A stretch of DNA of 59,943 bases from Cohaesibacter sp. GTDB lineage: Bacteria; Pseudomonadota; Alphaproteobacteria; Rhizobiales; Cohaesibacteraceae. Made by a program: the position numbers and the translations under genes. Below the pieces are notes generated by a model that searched no databases, was not told the DNA's origin, and was given only the letters and a program-made list of their open reading frames with translations. Each line of letters opens with the position of its first letter. Positions within the stretch are counted from its first letter, which is position 1. The stretch spans positions 1 through 59,943 of the forward strand of contig JAOXSG010000905.1 in NCBI GenBank assembly GCA_025800105.1, given 5' to 3'. Below are positions 10,620-18,972 of this stretch, piece after piece.

Positions 10620-11408
10620 ATGCGACTGTCACAGATATTATGCACGCTCTGCGCCTTAATAATGATAAGCGGCACAGAGACAAAGACAGCCAAAGCCGCA
10701 GAGATCACACTATTTGCAGCGGCCAGTCTTGCACATGTTCTAAGTGAAGCCACACAAAAATTTGAGCAGAAAACCGGCATCACAGTGCGGGCCTCTTATG
10801 CCGCCTCCTCTGCCCTTGCCCGTCAGATAGAAGCGGGTGCCCCTGCCGATCTCTTCTTTTCTGCCAATATCAAATGGATGGAGCATTTGCAAAACAACGC
10901 TTTTGTCTCAAAGCAATTTCAGGATCGCTCTTTATCCAATCAACTGGTTCTTGTGGCCCCCAAACATCTAAAGCATGCCCCCCTTGCCTCCCTGTCTGAA
11001 CCAGCCCTCAAAGCGCTTTTGGGCAAGCATGGCAGGCTGGCCATGGGAGATCCCGATCATGTCCCCCTTGGGATCTATGGCAAAAAAGCCCTGCAAACTC
11101 TCAATCTTTGGCAATCAATCCAGCACCGCATTGCCCGCACAGACAATGCCCGCGCCGCCCTTGCCCTGATCGAACAAGGCGAAACCCCTCTCGGCCTGCT
11201 CTATCACACGGACGCCATGCTCTCAAACAAGATCGATCCTCTCTATGCCTTCTCGAAAGAGGAAAACCCGGTCCAATATGCTCTGGCCTTGACGCAAAAT
11301 GCAGACAAAGACAACAAAGCCGAAGCCAAAGCTTTCTTTGATTTTTTACGCTCTGACGAGATCAAGGCTCTTTTCACCCGCAACGGTTTCCTCTATCTCC
11401 AAAGATAG
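10620..11408 (+). CDS. modA: Molybdate ABC transporter periplasmic binding protein
   Basis: A 262-residue exported protein that captures molybdate (or tungstate). It has a signal peptide (MRLSQILCTLCALIMIS), then the ModA opening FAAASLAHVL. The stretches YAASSALARQIEAGAPADLFFSAN (read in two parts) and the downstream GDPDHVPLG match the oxyanion-binding loops of the family. ATG 10620 has AGGG upstream, while the in-frame ATG at 10584 lacks a ribosome binding site and would add a polar tail before the signal peptide. First gene of modABC. Confidence 0.9.
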   Translation: MRLSQILCTLCALIMISGTETKTAKAAEITLFAAASLAHVLSEATQKFEQKTGITVRASYAASSALARQIEAGAPADLFFSANIKWMEHLQNNAFVSKQFQDRSLSNQLVLVAPKHLKHAPLASLSEPALKALLGKHGRLAMGDPDHVPLGIYGKKALQTLNLWQSIQHRIARTDNARAALALIEQGETPLGLLYHTDAMLSNKIDPLYAFSKEENPVQYALALTQNADKDNKAEAKAFFDFLRSDEIKALFTRNGFLYLQR

Positions 11409-11457
11409 CAAAGTAAAAAAGCCAACAGGGTGATAGGCCCAAATAGGATGATAGGCG

Positions 11458-12153
11458 ATGACAGACTGGATCACCCCGGCGGAATGGGAAGCGCTTTTGC
11501 TAAGCTTCAAAATTTCCACCATCGCAGTGGGATCAGCTCTGCCTTTTGCTATCCTCACCGCCAGTTTGCTGTCTCGCCCCCCCTTCCCCGGCAAAGCCCT
11601 GCTGGATGGAATTGTGCATCTGCCGCTCATCCTGCCACCCGTTGTCATGGGCTATCTCTTGCTCATCACCTTTGGCACCCGCGCACCCTTGGGCGCATGG
11701 TTGCAAAGCACCTTTGATCTGCGTTTTGTCTTTAGCTGGACAGGCGCAGCTTTGGCGGCGGCCATCATCACCTTTCCTTTTCAGGTGCGCGCCATCAGAC
11801 TGGCCATGGAAAGCATGGATCCGGGCCTGATTGATGCAGCCAAAACACTGGGCGCTGGCCCTATGGATCGCTTCATAAGCATCACCTTGCCTTTGGCCCT
11901 TCCCGGCATTCTGGCAGGGGCCATCACAGCGTTCGCCGCCAGCCTTGGCGAATTTGGAGCCATCATCACCTTTGTTTCCAACATTCCCGGCGAAACCAGA
12001 ACCCTGCCCTTGGCTATTTATTCAGCACTGCAAACTCCGGGGGGCGAAGAGGCCGCTGCCCGCCTTGTCATATTGGCCATTGCGCTGGCTTTCCTTGGGC
12101 TGATCCTGTCAGAATTTGCCGCACGCCATGTCAAGAAAAGGATGGGCCAATGA
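11458..12153 (+). CDS. modB: Molybdate ABC transporter permease
   Basis: A 231-residue inner-membrane protein with about five membrane spans and the EAA-loop signature (DAAKTLGAGPMDRF, near residues 120-135) that contacts the ModC ATPase. It starts 49 bases after modA behind AGGATG, and its stop overlaps the modC start by four bases (ATGA), indicating translational coupling. It forms the membrane channel of the molybdate importer. Confidence 0.93.
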   Translation: MTDWITPAEWEALLLSFKISTIAVGSALPFAILTASLLSRPPFPGKALLDGIVHLPLILPPVVMGYLLLITFGTRAPLGAWLQSTFDLRFVFSWTGAALAAAIITFPFQVRAIRLAMESMDPGLIDAAKTLGAGPMDRFISITLPLALPGILAGAITAFAASLGEFGAIITFVSNIPGETRTLPLAIYSALQTPGGEEAAARLVILAIALAFLGLILSEFAARHVKKRMGQ

Positions 12154-13253
12154 CATTGTGCGTCAAACTTTCCCATCACATCCAAAATTTCCATCTGGAT
12201 CTCGCTTTTGAGCTGCCAGCAAAAGGCCTGACAGCCCTCTTTGGCCCCTCTGGCTCTGGCAAATCCTTAACCACCAATGCCATTGCAGGATTGATCACCC
12301 CGCAGGCAGGCGAGATCAGCCTCAATAGCCATAGACTTTTCTCCTCAAGTCAAAGGATCAATTGCCCAAGCCATAAGCGCAACATTGGCTATATGTTTCA
12401 GGATTCGCGGCTTTTCCCCCATCTGACCATCAAAAAAAATCTGCTCTTTGGGGCCAAACGCTGCAAACAATCCCCCAAGCATGACGAAATCCAGCACATC
12501 ATTGCCATGCTCGATATCGGGCATTTGTTAAAACGCCACCCCGCCCATCTCTCAGGCGGCGAAAAACAGCGCGTGGCTCTGGGAAGAGCGCTCTTGTCCA
12601 AACCCTCACTTTTGCTGCTGGACGAACCTATGGCCGCCTTGGACCAGGCCCGCAAACAGGAAATTTTGCCCCATCTGGAACGCCTGCGCGATGAAAGTGA
12701 CATTCCCATCCTCTATATCAGTCATTCCATTTCGGAAGTGGCCCGCCTCGCCGATCAAATGCTGCTGATCCATCAAGGCACATTAAGCGCACAAGGCCCG
12801 GTCCATGATATCATGAACCGTCTGGATCTTTTCCCGCTAACCGGACGTTTTGAGGCAGGCACCGCCTTCAAAGCCACCATTCTCAGCCATGATCAAGACC
12901 ATAGCATGAGCTGTGTGCAATTTGAGGGCGGCACCCTATGGACCAGCAAAATCCCCGGAGAGGTCGGCGATCTGGTGCGCCTGCGCATCCGCGCCCGCGA
13001 TGTTCTCTTGGCAACAGAAAAGCCCAAAGCCATCAGCGCCAACAATATCATTCCAGCCATCATCCATGATTATCGTCAGGATCCCAATCATATCATGGAA
13101 GTGCAATTGCAAGCACAAGGCATCAAGCTCTTGGCCCGCATCACCAAAAAATCATGGTATCGGCTAGGCCTACAAAAAGGCAGCACCTTATTTGCCATCA
13201 TCAAATCCATCAGTCTGGACAGACGATTAGGGCAAGACACAACCAACACATAA
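12150..13253 (+). CDS. modC: Molybdate ABC transporter ATP-binding protein
   Basis: A 367-residue cytosolic ATPase powering molybdate import. Walker A is GPSGSGKS (near residue 34), the signature is LSGGEKQR and Walker B is LLLLDEPMAALD. The C-terminal about 130 residues are a TOBE/molybdate-binding domain, which often lets ModC sense intracellular molybdate. It overlaps modB by four bases. The next gene is convergent and begins to read in only four bases later. Confidence 0.93.
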   Translation: MTLCVKLSHHIQNFHLDLAFELPAKGLTALFGPSGSGKSLTTNAIAGLITPQAGEISLNSHRLFSSSQRINCPSHKRNIGYMFQDSRLFPHLTIKKNLLFGAKRCKQSPKHDEIQHIIAMLDIGHLLKRHPAHLSGGEKQRVALGRALLSKPSLLLLDEPMAALDQARKQEILPHLERLRDESDIPILYISHSISEVARLADQMLLIHQGTLSAQGPVHDIMNRLDLFPLTGRFEAGTAFKATILSHDQDHSMSCVQFEGGTLWTSKIPGEVGDLVRLRIRARDVLLATEKPKAISANNIIPAIIHDYRQDPNHIMEVQLQAQGIKLLARITKKSWYRLGLQKGSTLFAIIKSISLDRRLGQDTTNT

Positions 13254-13257
13254 ACCT

Positions 13258-14382
13258 CTATCGCTCAGGCGTCGGCATCCAGTCCGGTTTGGCAATATCC
13301 TGATCGGCAAAATCGGGCAACCGGCGGGCCAAATCCTCAACCGAGGTGATATTCATCTTATTCAGAAGCTTTTGCGTAATCAGGCGCGGTTTCACCACAA
13401 TCTCGCGTCCGGGATCCTCTCCTGCCATCACCATGGCAACAGCCCGCACGGAAATCTCTCCTAGCAAATAGGGATTATTGGCAGCCGTCGCCACCCATGG
13501 CGACCCCGGCTCGCGCATCGCCTTGATATCCTGATCGGTAATATCGGTCGAATAAATCCTGATCTTGTCCGACAAACCCGCCTCATCCACGGCAAGCTTT
13601 ACCCCTTGAGCAAAGTCATCATATGACGCAAAAATCACTTCGATATCAGGATAAGCTGTGAGCACAGCACGGGCCTGATTGGCCGTATAGCGAACAACCG
13701 GAATATCAAGCGTACCAAATGTCGCCAACTCCTGCACGCCCGGATTGTTGTGTTTGAATGTCTGCCAAGCTGCATCGCGTCGCGTAAATGGCTCAATACC
13801 GGGAAAATGGACATAAGCAACTTTGAAAGTCGATCCCTGATCCTTGATCATTTGTTCAGTAAGCAAAGCCACCAGATCCGCATCCGATTGTTTAATCTGC
13901 GGCACCGCCTCATGATTGAGAGCCACATCAAAGCTGACCACAGCAATGCCAGCATCAATGGCTTTTTGAACGGCACCTTGCAAAATATGAGGAGGCCCAT
14001 GCTGCAGAATGATGCCTTCAACCCCCATGGCAATGGCCCGTTCAATCATTTCAACTTGAATTTTGGGATCGCGGCGGGCATCCATCTCGATAAATTGAGC
14101 GCCCAATGCTGCCACTTGCCGCCGTGCCCCTTCCTTATAGGCTTCAAACACCTCAGCTTTAGAGACAAAGCTTATCAGCGCAATGCGAGGCACCATCGGC
14201 ACAGTTGCGCTATTTTGCCCTTCACTTTGCACATTACTTTTTTGGGCAAAACCAACAGAAGGAAACAAAAGAGCGGCACTGGCAAGGATCAAAGCAAAAA
14301 ACAAACAACAAGCCCAAAGCCGTCGCATGATTATAGCGATATAAAAATCCAGCAAAGAATCCAACACTTTTCCTGATTTCAT
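13258..14382 (-). CDS. Periplasmic sugar-type substrate-binding protein (type I fold), orphan
   Basis: A 374-residue exported protein of the RbsB/LacI periplasmic-binding fold (peripla_BP_4). It has a long hydrophobic N-terminus ending VGFAQ, then two Rossmann-like lobes with motifs such as GVEGIILQHGPP and IEVIFASYDDFAQGVKLA. Such proteins bind sugars or autoinducer-like ligands for ABC importers or sensor kinases. No permease or ATPase gene is adjacent, so the partner is elsewhere or it feeds a receptor. The start could instead be the ATG at 14328, which gives a more typical signal peptide; neither has a convincing ribosome binding site. Confidence 0.75.
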   Translation of the reverse strand: MKSGKVLDSLLDFYIAIIMRRLWACCLFFALILASAALLFPSVGFAQKSNVQSEGQNSATVPMVPRIALISFVSKAEVFEAYKEGARRQVAALGAQFIEMDARRDPKIQVEMIERAIAMGVEGIILQHGPPHILQGAVQKAIDAGIAVVSFDVALNHEAVPQIKQSDADLVALLTEQMIKDQGSTFKVAYVHFPGIEPFTRRDAAWQTFKHNNPGVQELATFGTLDIPVVRYTANQARAVLTAYPDIEVIFASYDDFAQGVKLAVDEAGLSDKIRIYSTDITDQDIKAMREPGSPWVATAANNPYLLGEISVRAVAMVMAGEDPGREIVVKPRLITQKLLNKMNITSVEDLARRLPDFADQDIAKPDWMPTPER

Positions 14383-14485
14383 CCTGCGTCCCCAATAGAA
14401 ACAAAACCAGCCAACATCTCCTTCTATATTAGCAGCTATCTTTTATGAGATATTTAACAAAGTCAAAATGTAAGAAATATCAGAA

Positions 14486-14511
14486 CAAAAAGAGGAGCAG
14501 CGCCCCTCTTT
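14486..14511 (-). terminator. Intrinsic terminator of the fasciclin gene
   Basis: On the minus strand AAGAGG pairs with CCTCTT across a GC-rich loop and a T tract follows, 27 bases after the stop codon. Confidence 0.7.
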
Positions 14512-14537
14512 CATCATCACCCAATCAAAAGCAAAGG

Positions 14538-15029
14538 CTATTTCGACGGTAAGACAACTTCATCAATCACGTGGATCACACCATTGCTGGCCATGATGTC
14601 GGCCTTGATCACGCTAGCATTGTCGACAGAAACCGCACCATGGCTTTTCTTGATCGACAAAGTACGATCCTGATGAGATTTCAGGGTTTTGACAGCAATC
14701 TTACGTCCGGGCAGCATATTGGACGTCAATTTGCGCGGCACCACATGATAGCTAAGGATCGCCACCAATTGATCTTTATTTTCAGGCTTTAAAAGACTTT
14801 CAACAGTCCCGGCAGGCAATTTTGCAAAGGCCTCATCGGTAGGGGCAAAAACGGTCAAATTCTCACCGCTTGCCAAAGCATCAGCCAGGCCCGCCGCTTT
14901 GGCAGCGGTGAGCAATGTGTTAAAAGACCCGGCCTCAGAGGCAATTTCGACAATATTTTTGGCAGAAGCAGGCAAAGCAGTAACAGCCAAACCAAAAGCC
15001 AAGGCCGCGCTCATCATAAAAGTTTTCAT
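14538..15029 (-). CDS. Secreted fasciclin (FAS1) domain protein
   Basis: A 163-residue protein with a clear signal peptide (residues 1-23, cleavage near ASAKN) and one complete FAS1 domain. The H1 box is ENLTVFAPTDEAFAKLP and the H2 region ends GVIHVIDEVVLP. FAS1 domains mediate adhesion or are periplasmic proteins of uncertain role; in alphaproteobacteria such single-domain forms are common and often stress induced. It lies 250 bases downstream of chrR and transcribes in the same direction, but a terminator between them argues for its own promoter. Confidence 0.88.
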   Translation of the reverse strand: MKTFMMSAALAFGLAVTALPASAKNIVEIASEAGSFNTLLTAAKAAGLADALASGENLTVFAPTDEAFAKLPAGTVESLLKPENKDQLVAILSYHVVPRKLTSNMLPGRKIAVKTLKSHQDRTLSIKKSHGAVSVDNASVIKADIMASNGVIHVIDEVVLPSK

Positions 15030-15212
15030 GTCTCTCTCCAGCTTGTTCGACCAGTAAAAGGTCAGTGCGTCAGTGATTACAAAAGCTGTTACGAGCAGAG
15101 AAAAATACAGATCTAAATATATTAACTATTTGATATCACAATATTTTGCATGATCTAAAAGATTTTTAAAGACGTAAATAAAGAGAGAAATACAATCATC
15201 ATCCATACAAAA

Positions 15213-15246
15213 TAAAAAGCCTTCTTTCATGGAAAAAAGAAGGCTT
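15213..15246 (-). terminator. Intrinsic terminator of the rpoE-chrR operon
   Basis: AAGCCTTCTT and AAGAAGGCTT form a 10-bp perfect stem; on the minus strand it is followed by TTTTTATT, 32 bases beyond the chrR stop. Confidence 0.85.
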
Positions 15247-15277
15247 CTCGTGATAGATTTTATAGGAAGAGCGCCAC

Positions 15278-15973
15278 CTAAATCCCGACAATTGGCTGGA
15301 ACAAGCGCGGCATCATCTTTTTAAACTCAAGGGGTGCATCGGTCACTGTCAGGCAAATGCAATCTTCCTCGGTGTCGGCAATCGGCTGATGATCAATATC
15401 ATCATCTGCTTCCTGAATGTCGCCTTTTTTGTAACGCCCTGTTTCATCACAAAAAGAGCCTTTCAAAACCAGCGTAATCTCGGATCCATGATGGCTATGT
15501 TGAGGCGTCACAAAACCGGGAGACAATTTAAGCAGCCGCACTTTTTCGCCTTCCGAGCCTTGAACCGGCAAAATAAACTGGCGAATGCCCGGCCCAACCA
15601 ACTTCCATTTGATATCATCAAAGCCATGGCCCATCACATCATGCAGCAAAGCGGGCATATCCGGCTCATGAGAGGAGGAAGCAGAAAGCGCTTCCTCCTC
15701 CACCACACCAGTATGATCGCGATGAGAAGAAGCCTCATCTAAAGCGGGCATATCATCAATCTGCGCCAAAAGACGATCAAAACCACCCTCATTCAAGTCC
15801 ATTTCGGGCAATGCATCCAACAAGGCACCACCCACATTCTGGGCATCCATTAAACGCTGCAAACAATGCGGGCACATATCCAGATGGCAGCGCACAAGCA
15901 TTGCCTGCCCTGCGGGTAACGAGCCAGCAGCATAGGCCAAAATCATTTCATCACTGAGATGGTGATTGATCAT
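15278..15973 (-). CDS. chrR: Zinc-binding anti-sigma factor, ChrR family
   Basis: A 231-residue cytosolic anti-sigma factor holding the adjacent RpoE inactive until singlet oxygen or organic peroxides appear. The N-terminal half is a zinc anti-sigma domain with the HLDMCPHC motif (near residues 30-38). The C-terminal half is a cupin with a PQHSHHGSEITLVLKG metal-site motif. Both zinc sites of the Rhodobacter prototype appear present. Its ATG overlaps the rpoE stop by four bases, so the pair is translationally coupled. Confidence 0.9.
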   Translation of the reverse strand: MINHHLSDEMILAYAAGSLPAGQAMLVRCHLDMCPHCLQRLMDAQNVGGALLDALPEMDLNEGGFDRLLAQIDDMPALDEASSHRDHTGVVEEEALSASSSHEPDMPALLHDVMGHGFDDIKWKLVGPGIRQFILPVQGSEGEKVRLLKLSPGFVTPQHSHHGSEITLVLKGSFCDETGRYKKGDIQEADDDIDHQPIADTEEDCICLTVTDAPLEFKKMMPRLFQPIVGI

Positions 15974-16572
15974 TGATCCATCTCCTTCAAAATTGTCCGC
16001 AAATGCTTGAATGCCAATCTCAACCGCGATTTGACCGTTCCCAAAGGCAATGACAGCTTTTGTGCTATCTCGCGATGGCTGATATCATCAAAGAAAGACA
16101 AGCGCACAACCTCTGCCTGATTGGCTGACAACAATCCAATCGCATCTTTAATCTTCTCGTTCAATTCACCACGATAAACATCATCTATTTGCTGTTCTTC
16201 CATCACCAGCATATCAGCAAAATATTGATCATCCCGATAGACAAAGCTCTTCTCAGATCGAAAGCGATCAATACGCCGATTACGGGCAATGGTAAAAATC
16301 CATGTCGAAGCCGCAGCTTTTGACGGATCATAAAGATGGGATTTTCTCCAAATCTGGACAAAGGTTTCCTGAATCAATTCTTCAGCAACCTCTTCATTGG
16401 TTCCCACCTTCAAAAAGAAAGATTTTAATCGTGGTGCAAAATGCTCAAAAAGTGTTCGAAAGCAAGCCTTACAACGGTCTCGCCCCAAAGTTACAAGCAG
16501 CCTGTTGAGATCTTCGGTCGCCAAAACACGTCCCTTTTCCAATATCCCAACCGTAAGCTGCATGTTTCTCAT
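15970..16572 (-). CDS. rpoE: ECF sigma factor RpoE (ChrR-controlled)
   Basis: A 200-residue extracytoplasmic-function sigma factor. Region 2 carries ELIQETFVQIWRKS and the aromatic/basic WIFTIARNRRIDRFR; region 4 carries the helix-turn-helix in HREIAQKLSLPLGTVKSRL. Its partner is the overlapping chrR gene. By analogy with Rhodobacter it drives the singlet-oxygen response, and the divergent oxidase-cfa operon is its probable target. The start is uncertain: ATG 16572 has GCAGGG upstream, while GTG 16584 and ATG 16563 are in frame. A promoter of the class RpoE itself reads lies upstream, implying autoactivation. Confidence 0.9.
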   Translation of the reverse strand: MRNMQLTVGILEKGRVLATEDLNRLLVTLGRDRCKACFRTLFEHFAPRLKSFFLKVGTNEEVAEELIQETFVQIWRKSHLYDPSKAAASTWIFTIARNRRIDRFRSEKSFVYRDDQYFADMLVMEEQQIDDVYRGELNEKIKDAIGLLSANQAEVVRLSFFDDISHREIAQKLSLPLGTVKSRLRLAFKHLRTILKEMDQ

Positions 16573-16605
16573 CAGATTGTACACCCTGCAAGCATTTTAT
16601 ACCCA

Positions 16606-16635
16606 AACATACGAACGGCTTTTTTCGCTGGATCA
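16606..16635 (-). promoter_or_regulatory. Probable RpoE-dependent promoter of rpoE-chrR
   Basis: On the minus strand TGATCC (16635-16630) is followed after exactly 18 bases by TATG (from 16611). The Rhodobacter RpoE/ChrR-group promoter is TGATCC-N18-TA-type. The start codon is about 35 bases beyond. Confidence 0.65.
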
Positions 16636-16707
16636 CAAAGAAATCAAATCATAGGGTCATCAAGACAGCCCTTGGCCGGGTCCATTCACAATTGCAGACC
16701 ATAAAAG

Positions 16708-16737
16708 TGATCCAGTCGCCAACCACAAACATACAGA
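16708..16737 (+). promoter_or_regulatory. Probable RpoE-dependent promoter of the oxidase-cfa operon
   Basis: TGATCC (16708-16713) with an 18-base spacer and TACAGA at 16732-16737, mirrored by the rpoE promoter 73 bases away on the other strand. Start codon 28 bases downstream of the -10. Confidence 0.65.
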
Positions 16738-16765
16738 AGACAAAGACATAACAAGGATGGTTTCA

Positions 16766-18106
16766 ATGCATATTGCTGTCATTGGCTCAGGAATTTCGGG
16801 TTTGAGCGCTGCTTGGCTGCTCTCACAAAAGCATGTTGTCGATCTGTATGAGAAAGATGATCGTCTGGGCGGCCATGCCAATACCCAAACAATTGCCACA
16901 CAGGACGCAACCATTGCGGTGGATACAGGCTTCATTGTTTATAATGAAGCAACCTATCCCAATCTCACCGCCTTGTTTGACCATCTGGGCGTTGAAACCG
17001 ATGCCACCGACATGTCTTTTGCCGTTTCCATGAATGGGGGCGAGCAGGAATATGCCGGATCCAGCCTTGGAAGCCTCTTTGCCCGCAGCTCCAACTTGCT
17101 ACGCCCCTCTTTTTTAAAAATGCTGCTCGACATCCGCCGCTTCTATAAAGAAGCAAGGATTGATGCAAAAAAACCGGACTATCAAACCACCACACTGGGC
17201 CATTATCTGGACCACAAAAATTACAGCCAAACCTTCTGCGAAGATCATCTTTTGCCAATGGGTGCAGCCATTTGGTCAATGCCAGCAGACCAAATGCTGC
17301 AATTTCCCTTCACCTCTTTCATTCGCTTTTGCGACAATCACGGCCTTTTGCAAATAAAAGATCGACCCAAATGGCGCACAGTCACAAAAGGCTCTCAAAA
17401 CTATGTGGCACGACTGGCAAAACAGATTTCCGGCAACATAAAATTAAATGCCCAGATTGATCAGATTGAGCGACATCCCGGTGCGGTCACAGTGCATTTA
17501 AAAAATGGTGATGCGAATAAATATGATCAGATCATTCTGGCCTGCCATTCCGATCAGGCTTTGCGTTTGTTGCGCACCGATCCTGATACACTCACTCAAG
17601 ATGAAGCTGAGATTTTGGACAATTTGCGCTACCAATCCAATATTGCAGTGCTTCACCGCGATACAAGCCTGATGCCAAAACGCAAAAAGGTCTGGGCTGC
17701 ATGGAATTATCTGAAAGAAACACAAGAAGATGCCAGCAAATTATGCGTCAGCTATTGGATGAACCGCCTGCAAAAGCTTGACACAAAAGAAGATATAATC
17801 GTTACCCTCAATCCCATTCATCAACCAAATGCTGGCGATATTTTCAGAACCTATCGCTATTCCCACCCCATTTTCAATCGCGCAGCCCTCAAGGCCCAGC
17901 GCGATATTTGGCATATTCAGGGCCACAATCGCACCTGGTTTTGCGGCGCCTATCTCGGCCATGGCTTCCATGAAGATGGCTTGCAGGCAGGGCTGGAAAT
18001 TGCCGAGCGGCTGGGAGAGGTCAAACGCCCATGGACGGTCAAAAACCACTCGGACCGCCTGTATTTGCCAACACAGGAGCCAAAGCAACAAGAGGCCGCA
18101 GAATGA
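16766..18106 (+). CDS. FAD-dependent amine-oxidase-like protein
   Basis: A 446-residue flavoprotein. The N-terminal dinucleotide motif is GSGISGLSAAWLLS (near residue 8) followed by the second glycine motif RLGGHANT, and the C-terminus carries the FAD-contact region CGAYLGHGFHEDGLQAG. This family sits beside DUF1365 and cyclopropane synthase genes in many proteobacteria and belongs to the RpoE-ChrR regulon in Rhodobacter, where it is implicated in fatty-acid modification; the reaction here is not proven. ATG 16766 has AAGGA at proper spacing; the ATG at 16757 sits directly on that ribosome site. Its end overlaps the next start (ATGA). Confidence 0.85.
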   Translation: MHIAVIGSGISGLSAAWLLSQKHVVDLYEKDDRLGGHANTQTIATQDATIAVDTGFIVYNEATYPNLTALFDHLGVETDATDMSFAVSMNGGEQEYAGSSLGSLFARSSNLLRPSFLKMLLDIRRFYKEARIDAKKPDYQTTTLGHYLDHKNYSQTFCEDHLLPMGAAIWSMPADQMLQFPFTSFIRFCDNHGLLQIKDRPKWRTVTKGSQNYVARLAKQISGNIKLNAQIDQIERHPGAVTVHLKNGDANKYDQIILACHSDQALRLLRTDPDTLTQDEAEILDNLRYQSNIAVLHRDTSLMPKRKKVWAAWNYLKETQEDASKLCVSYWMNRLQKLDTKEDIIVTLNPIHQPNAGDIFRTYRYSHPIFNRAALKAQRDIWHIQGHNRTWFCGAYLGHGFHEDGLQAGLEIAERLGEVKRPWTVKNHSDRLYLPTQEPKQQEAAE

Positions 18107-18972
18107 CAGGCCCGTTGAGACAAAAGCATGAAAGAAATGACACAGCCCAGCCTTTGCGCTGCTACAAGGGACATGTCTTTCACCAGCGCTTTGGCACCCT
18201 CACCCACCGACTGGATTATCGCGTCTTCGCGCTGTGCATCACCTTGGACAAGGCAAAACAAGCGGCAAAGGATTTGCCTTTTTTCTCATTCAATCGCTTC
18301 AATCTCTTCAGCCTGCATGAAAGCGATCATATGGAAAAAGGCTATGAGACATTGCAAATCTTTGTCGAGGATATGCTGCGTCAGGGCGGCGCTTTGCATG
18401 TTGATGAGCCAGCCCCTGCCCGCATCGATATGCTGGCCTATCCGCGCTTTTTGGGCAAAGCCTTCAATCCGCTGACCATCTTCTTTTGCTATGATGCAAA
18501 AGAGCAGCCCATTGCCATTCTCTATCAGGTGCGCAACACATTTGGCCAACGCCACCATTATGCAATTCGCCTCTCACACACTGAGCAGCAGCAAAATCGC
18601 TGGCACCATAGCTGCGAGAAAACATTCCATGTCTCGCCTTTCATCGATATGGAATGCGATTATCATTTTGACATCACCTTGCCGCAAGACAAAATGCGCG
18701 TAACCATTCGCCAGACAAAAAAGGGCACACCCCTACTGACAGCCTCTTTCAGTGGCAAACAAAGCGCTCTGTCTGGCTTCACACTGCTATCCCTTGCCGC
18801 TCAATATTGTCAGGGCGGGTGGAAAATTCTCAGCGCCATTCATTGGGAAGCGCTGAAATTATGGGTCAAAGGCGCAAAATTTCACAAATCGCCCCCCTTG
18901 CCCGCCAGACCGGTCACCCCCGCATATGAAGCAAGCACTCCCCAAATTCTGCCAAATGGAGACGGCCAATGA
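18103..18972 (+). CDS. DUF1365 family protein
   Basis: A 289-residue cytosolic protein of DUF1365, always found near the FAD-dependent oxidase and cyclopropane synthase. Typical stretches are the opening GHVFHQRFGTLTHRLDYRV, FNRFNLFSLHESDH and YPRFLGKAFNPLTIFFCYD. Its biochemical role is unsettled; context points to modification of membrane acyl chains such as furan or cyclopropane fatty acids. The first ATG of the open frame (18031) lies inside the upstream gene; ATG 18103 gives the usual ATGA coupling and family start. Confidence 0.87.
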   Translation: MTGPLRQKHERNDTAQPLRCYKGHVFHQRFGTLTHRLDYRVFALCITLDKAKQAAKDLPFFSFNRFNLFSLHESDHMEKGYETLQIFVEDMLRQGGALHVDEPAPARIDMLAYPRFLGKAFNPLTIFFCYDAKEQPIAILYQVRNTFGQRHHYAIRLSHTEQQQNRWHHSCEKTFHVSPFIDMECDYHFDITLPQDKMRVTIRQTKKGTPLLTASFSGKQSALSGFTLLSLAAQYCQGGWKILSAIHWEALKLWVKGAKFHKSPPLPARPVTPAYEASTPQILPNGDGQ

